DNA from: an uncultured Collinsella sp.
GTDB lineage: Bacteria > Actinomycetota > Coriobacteriia > Coriobacteriales > Coriobacteriaceae
Assembly: GCA_900546775.1 (NCBI GenBank)
Contig: UREM01000031.1
Location: forward strand, 1 to 21,860
Direction of reading: 5' to 3'
Length of the DNA: 21,860 nt
Positions 21,343 to 21,860 of the stretch are shown here, in pieces (position 1 is the first letter of the stretch; the number at the start of each line of letters is the position of its first letter). The notes beneath the pieces are model-generated. The model was not told the DNA's origin. It did no database searches and saw only the letters and a program-made list of their open reading frames with translations. Both the position numbers and the translations under genes were made by a program.

Positions 21343-21860
21343 TTACTCCACCTCGCTCTGAGCAGTCTCGGAGCCAAAGAACTCGCGGAACATAGGGGCC
21401 GTGTGAAGCTCCTCGGTGCTCTGGTCGAGCACGATGGAGACGGCGTTCTCCACGCCGCGCACGATGGGCGCGGGCGTGGCGATGCCAAACCAGGCGATGC
21501 ACACGGCGAGCACGATCTCGGGGACGAGCATCCAGGCGCTCGACTCGCGGTGCTCGGCGTCCACGGGCTCATGGAGCGTCTTGCCAAACACCGAGGTGAT
21601 AACCACGCGGGTGAGGCCGGAGATGGCCACGGTGAGCGCGAGCGCCACGATGACCACGAGCCACCAAGGGCTGCCAGCGGCAAAGGCCGCGACAAAGGTC
21701 ATGAACTCGGAGATGAACATGGCAAACGGCGGGAAGCCGGCGAGCGCGAGGAAGCCCACGACCATGAGGGCCGCGGTGATGGGCGCGCGCTCGACGATAC
21801 CCTTGATCTGCGTGAGATCACGGGTGCCAAAGGCGTGCTCGACGTTCTCGGTCAGGCAGA
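21343..21860 (-). CDS. hyfF: hydrogenase-4 membrane subunit, HyfF/NuoL-N antiporter family (5' part outside window)
   Basis: Only the C-terminal ~170 residues are visible, reading in from the window end without a stop. The visible part begins LTENVEHAFGTRDLTQIKG, followed by ALMVVGFLALAGFPPF and SEFMTFVAAF, a pattern of the proton-pumping antiporter-like subunits (HyfF, HycC, NuoL/M/N). Two further hydrophobic helices and a hydrophilic tail complete it. The GTRDL.QIKG and AGFPPF segments favour HyfF over HycC. It would anchor the hydrogenase in the membrane and may couple H2 evolution to ion transport. An internal ATG at 21763-21765 is not the start, because homology continues above it. Confidence 0.88.
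   Translation of the reverse strand, partial: CLTENVEHAFGTRDLTQIKGIVERAPITAALMVVGFLALAGFPPFAMFISEFMTFVAAFAAGSPWWLVVIVALALTVAISGLTRVVITSVFGKTLHEPVDAEHRESSAWMLVPEIVLAVCIAWFGIATPAPIVRGVENAVSIVLDQSTEELHTAPMFREFFGSETAQSEVE

Noticed and set aside
1..21860. CRISPR arrays, insertion sequences, prophage genes, rRNA
   Set aside because: No regularly spaced repeats, transposase or integrase motifs, phage structural genes or rRNA-like sequence were seen on either strand.

Overview
The window is GC-rich and reads as one contiguous stretch of a bacterial chromosome. Every convincing gene lies on the minus strand, so transcription runs from high to low coordinates. The best guess is a gut actinobacterium of the class Coriobacteriia, probably Collinsella or a close relative. 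The basis is the base composition and codon use, the tig-clpP-clpX order, a formate-hydrogenlyase-type group 4 [NiFe] hydrogenase, and a selenocysteine locus. This placement is inference from recalled family patterns; no search was run.

Layout in transcription order. (1) 21860-16094: the tail of a group 4 hydrogenase operon. It holds a HyfF-type membrane subunit (partial), the large subunit HycE/HyfG, the ferredoxin subunit HycF/HyfH, the small subunit HycG/HyfI, the assembly protein HycH, the maturation protease HycI and a FocA-type formate channel. Most of the hydrogenase genes abut or overlap by a few bases. (2) 16076-16035: a strong hairpin, then a cytoplasmic molybdopterin oxidoreductase (16011-13912) with a Cys ligand. 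(3) 13835-10270: the selenocysteine locus selA, selB and selC (tRNA-Sec). selB is split between two frames by an apparent one-base loss in a G run. (4) 10118-9243: mobA and a tiny cysteine-rich protein. (5) 8990-7635: gdhA with a textbook terminator. (6) 7494-3749: a two-gene xanthine-dehydrogenase-family molybdenum hydroxylase (FAD subunit, then a fused 2Fe-2S/Mo subunit). (7) 3608-3525: tRNA-Leu(UAG). (8) 3448-1: trigger factor, ClpP and ClpX (partial).

How the parts fit. Formate would pass through the FocA channel and be oxidised, with electrons going through HycF and HycG to the NiFe site of HycE, releasing H2 and perhaps driving ion export through HyfF. The expected formate dehydrogenase position is filled by a molybdoenzyme that lacks the Sec/Cys-His signature and the downstream RGQNNVQG-like motif of classical formate dehydrogenases, so its substrate is open. 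MobA supplies the guanylylated molybdenum cofactor this enzyme class needs. SelA, tRNA-Sec and SelB should serve selenoproteins, but none is encoded in the window.

The most interesting signals are in the selenocysteine locus (frameshifted selB, altered GTPase G4 motif, C33 in tRNA-Sec), the atypical molybdoenzyme beside the hydrogenase, two related GTGGTGGT hairpins 3' of different genes, and the unrecognised cysteine-rich protein next to mobA. No insertion sequence, CRISPR array or phage gene was seen. No gene-free stretch exceeds 300 bases.
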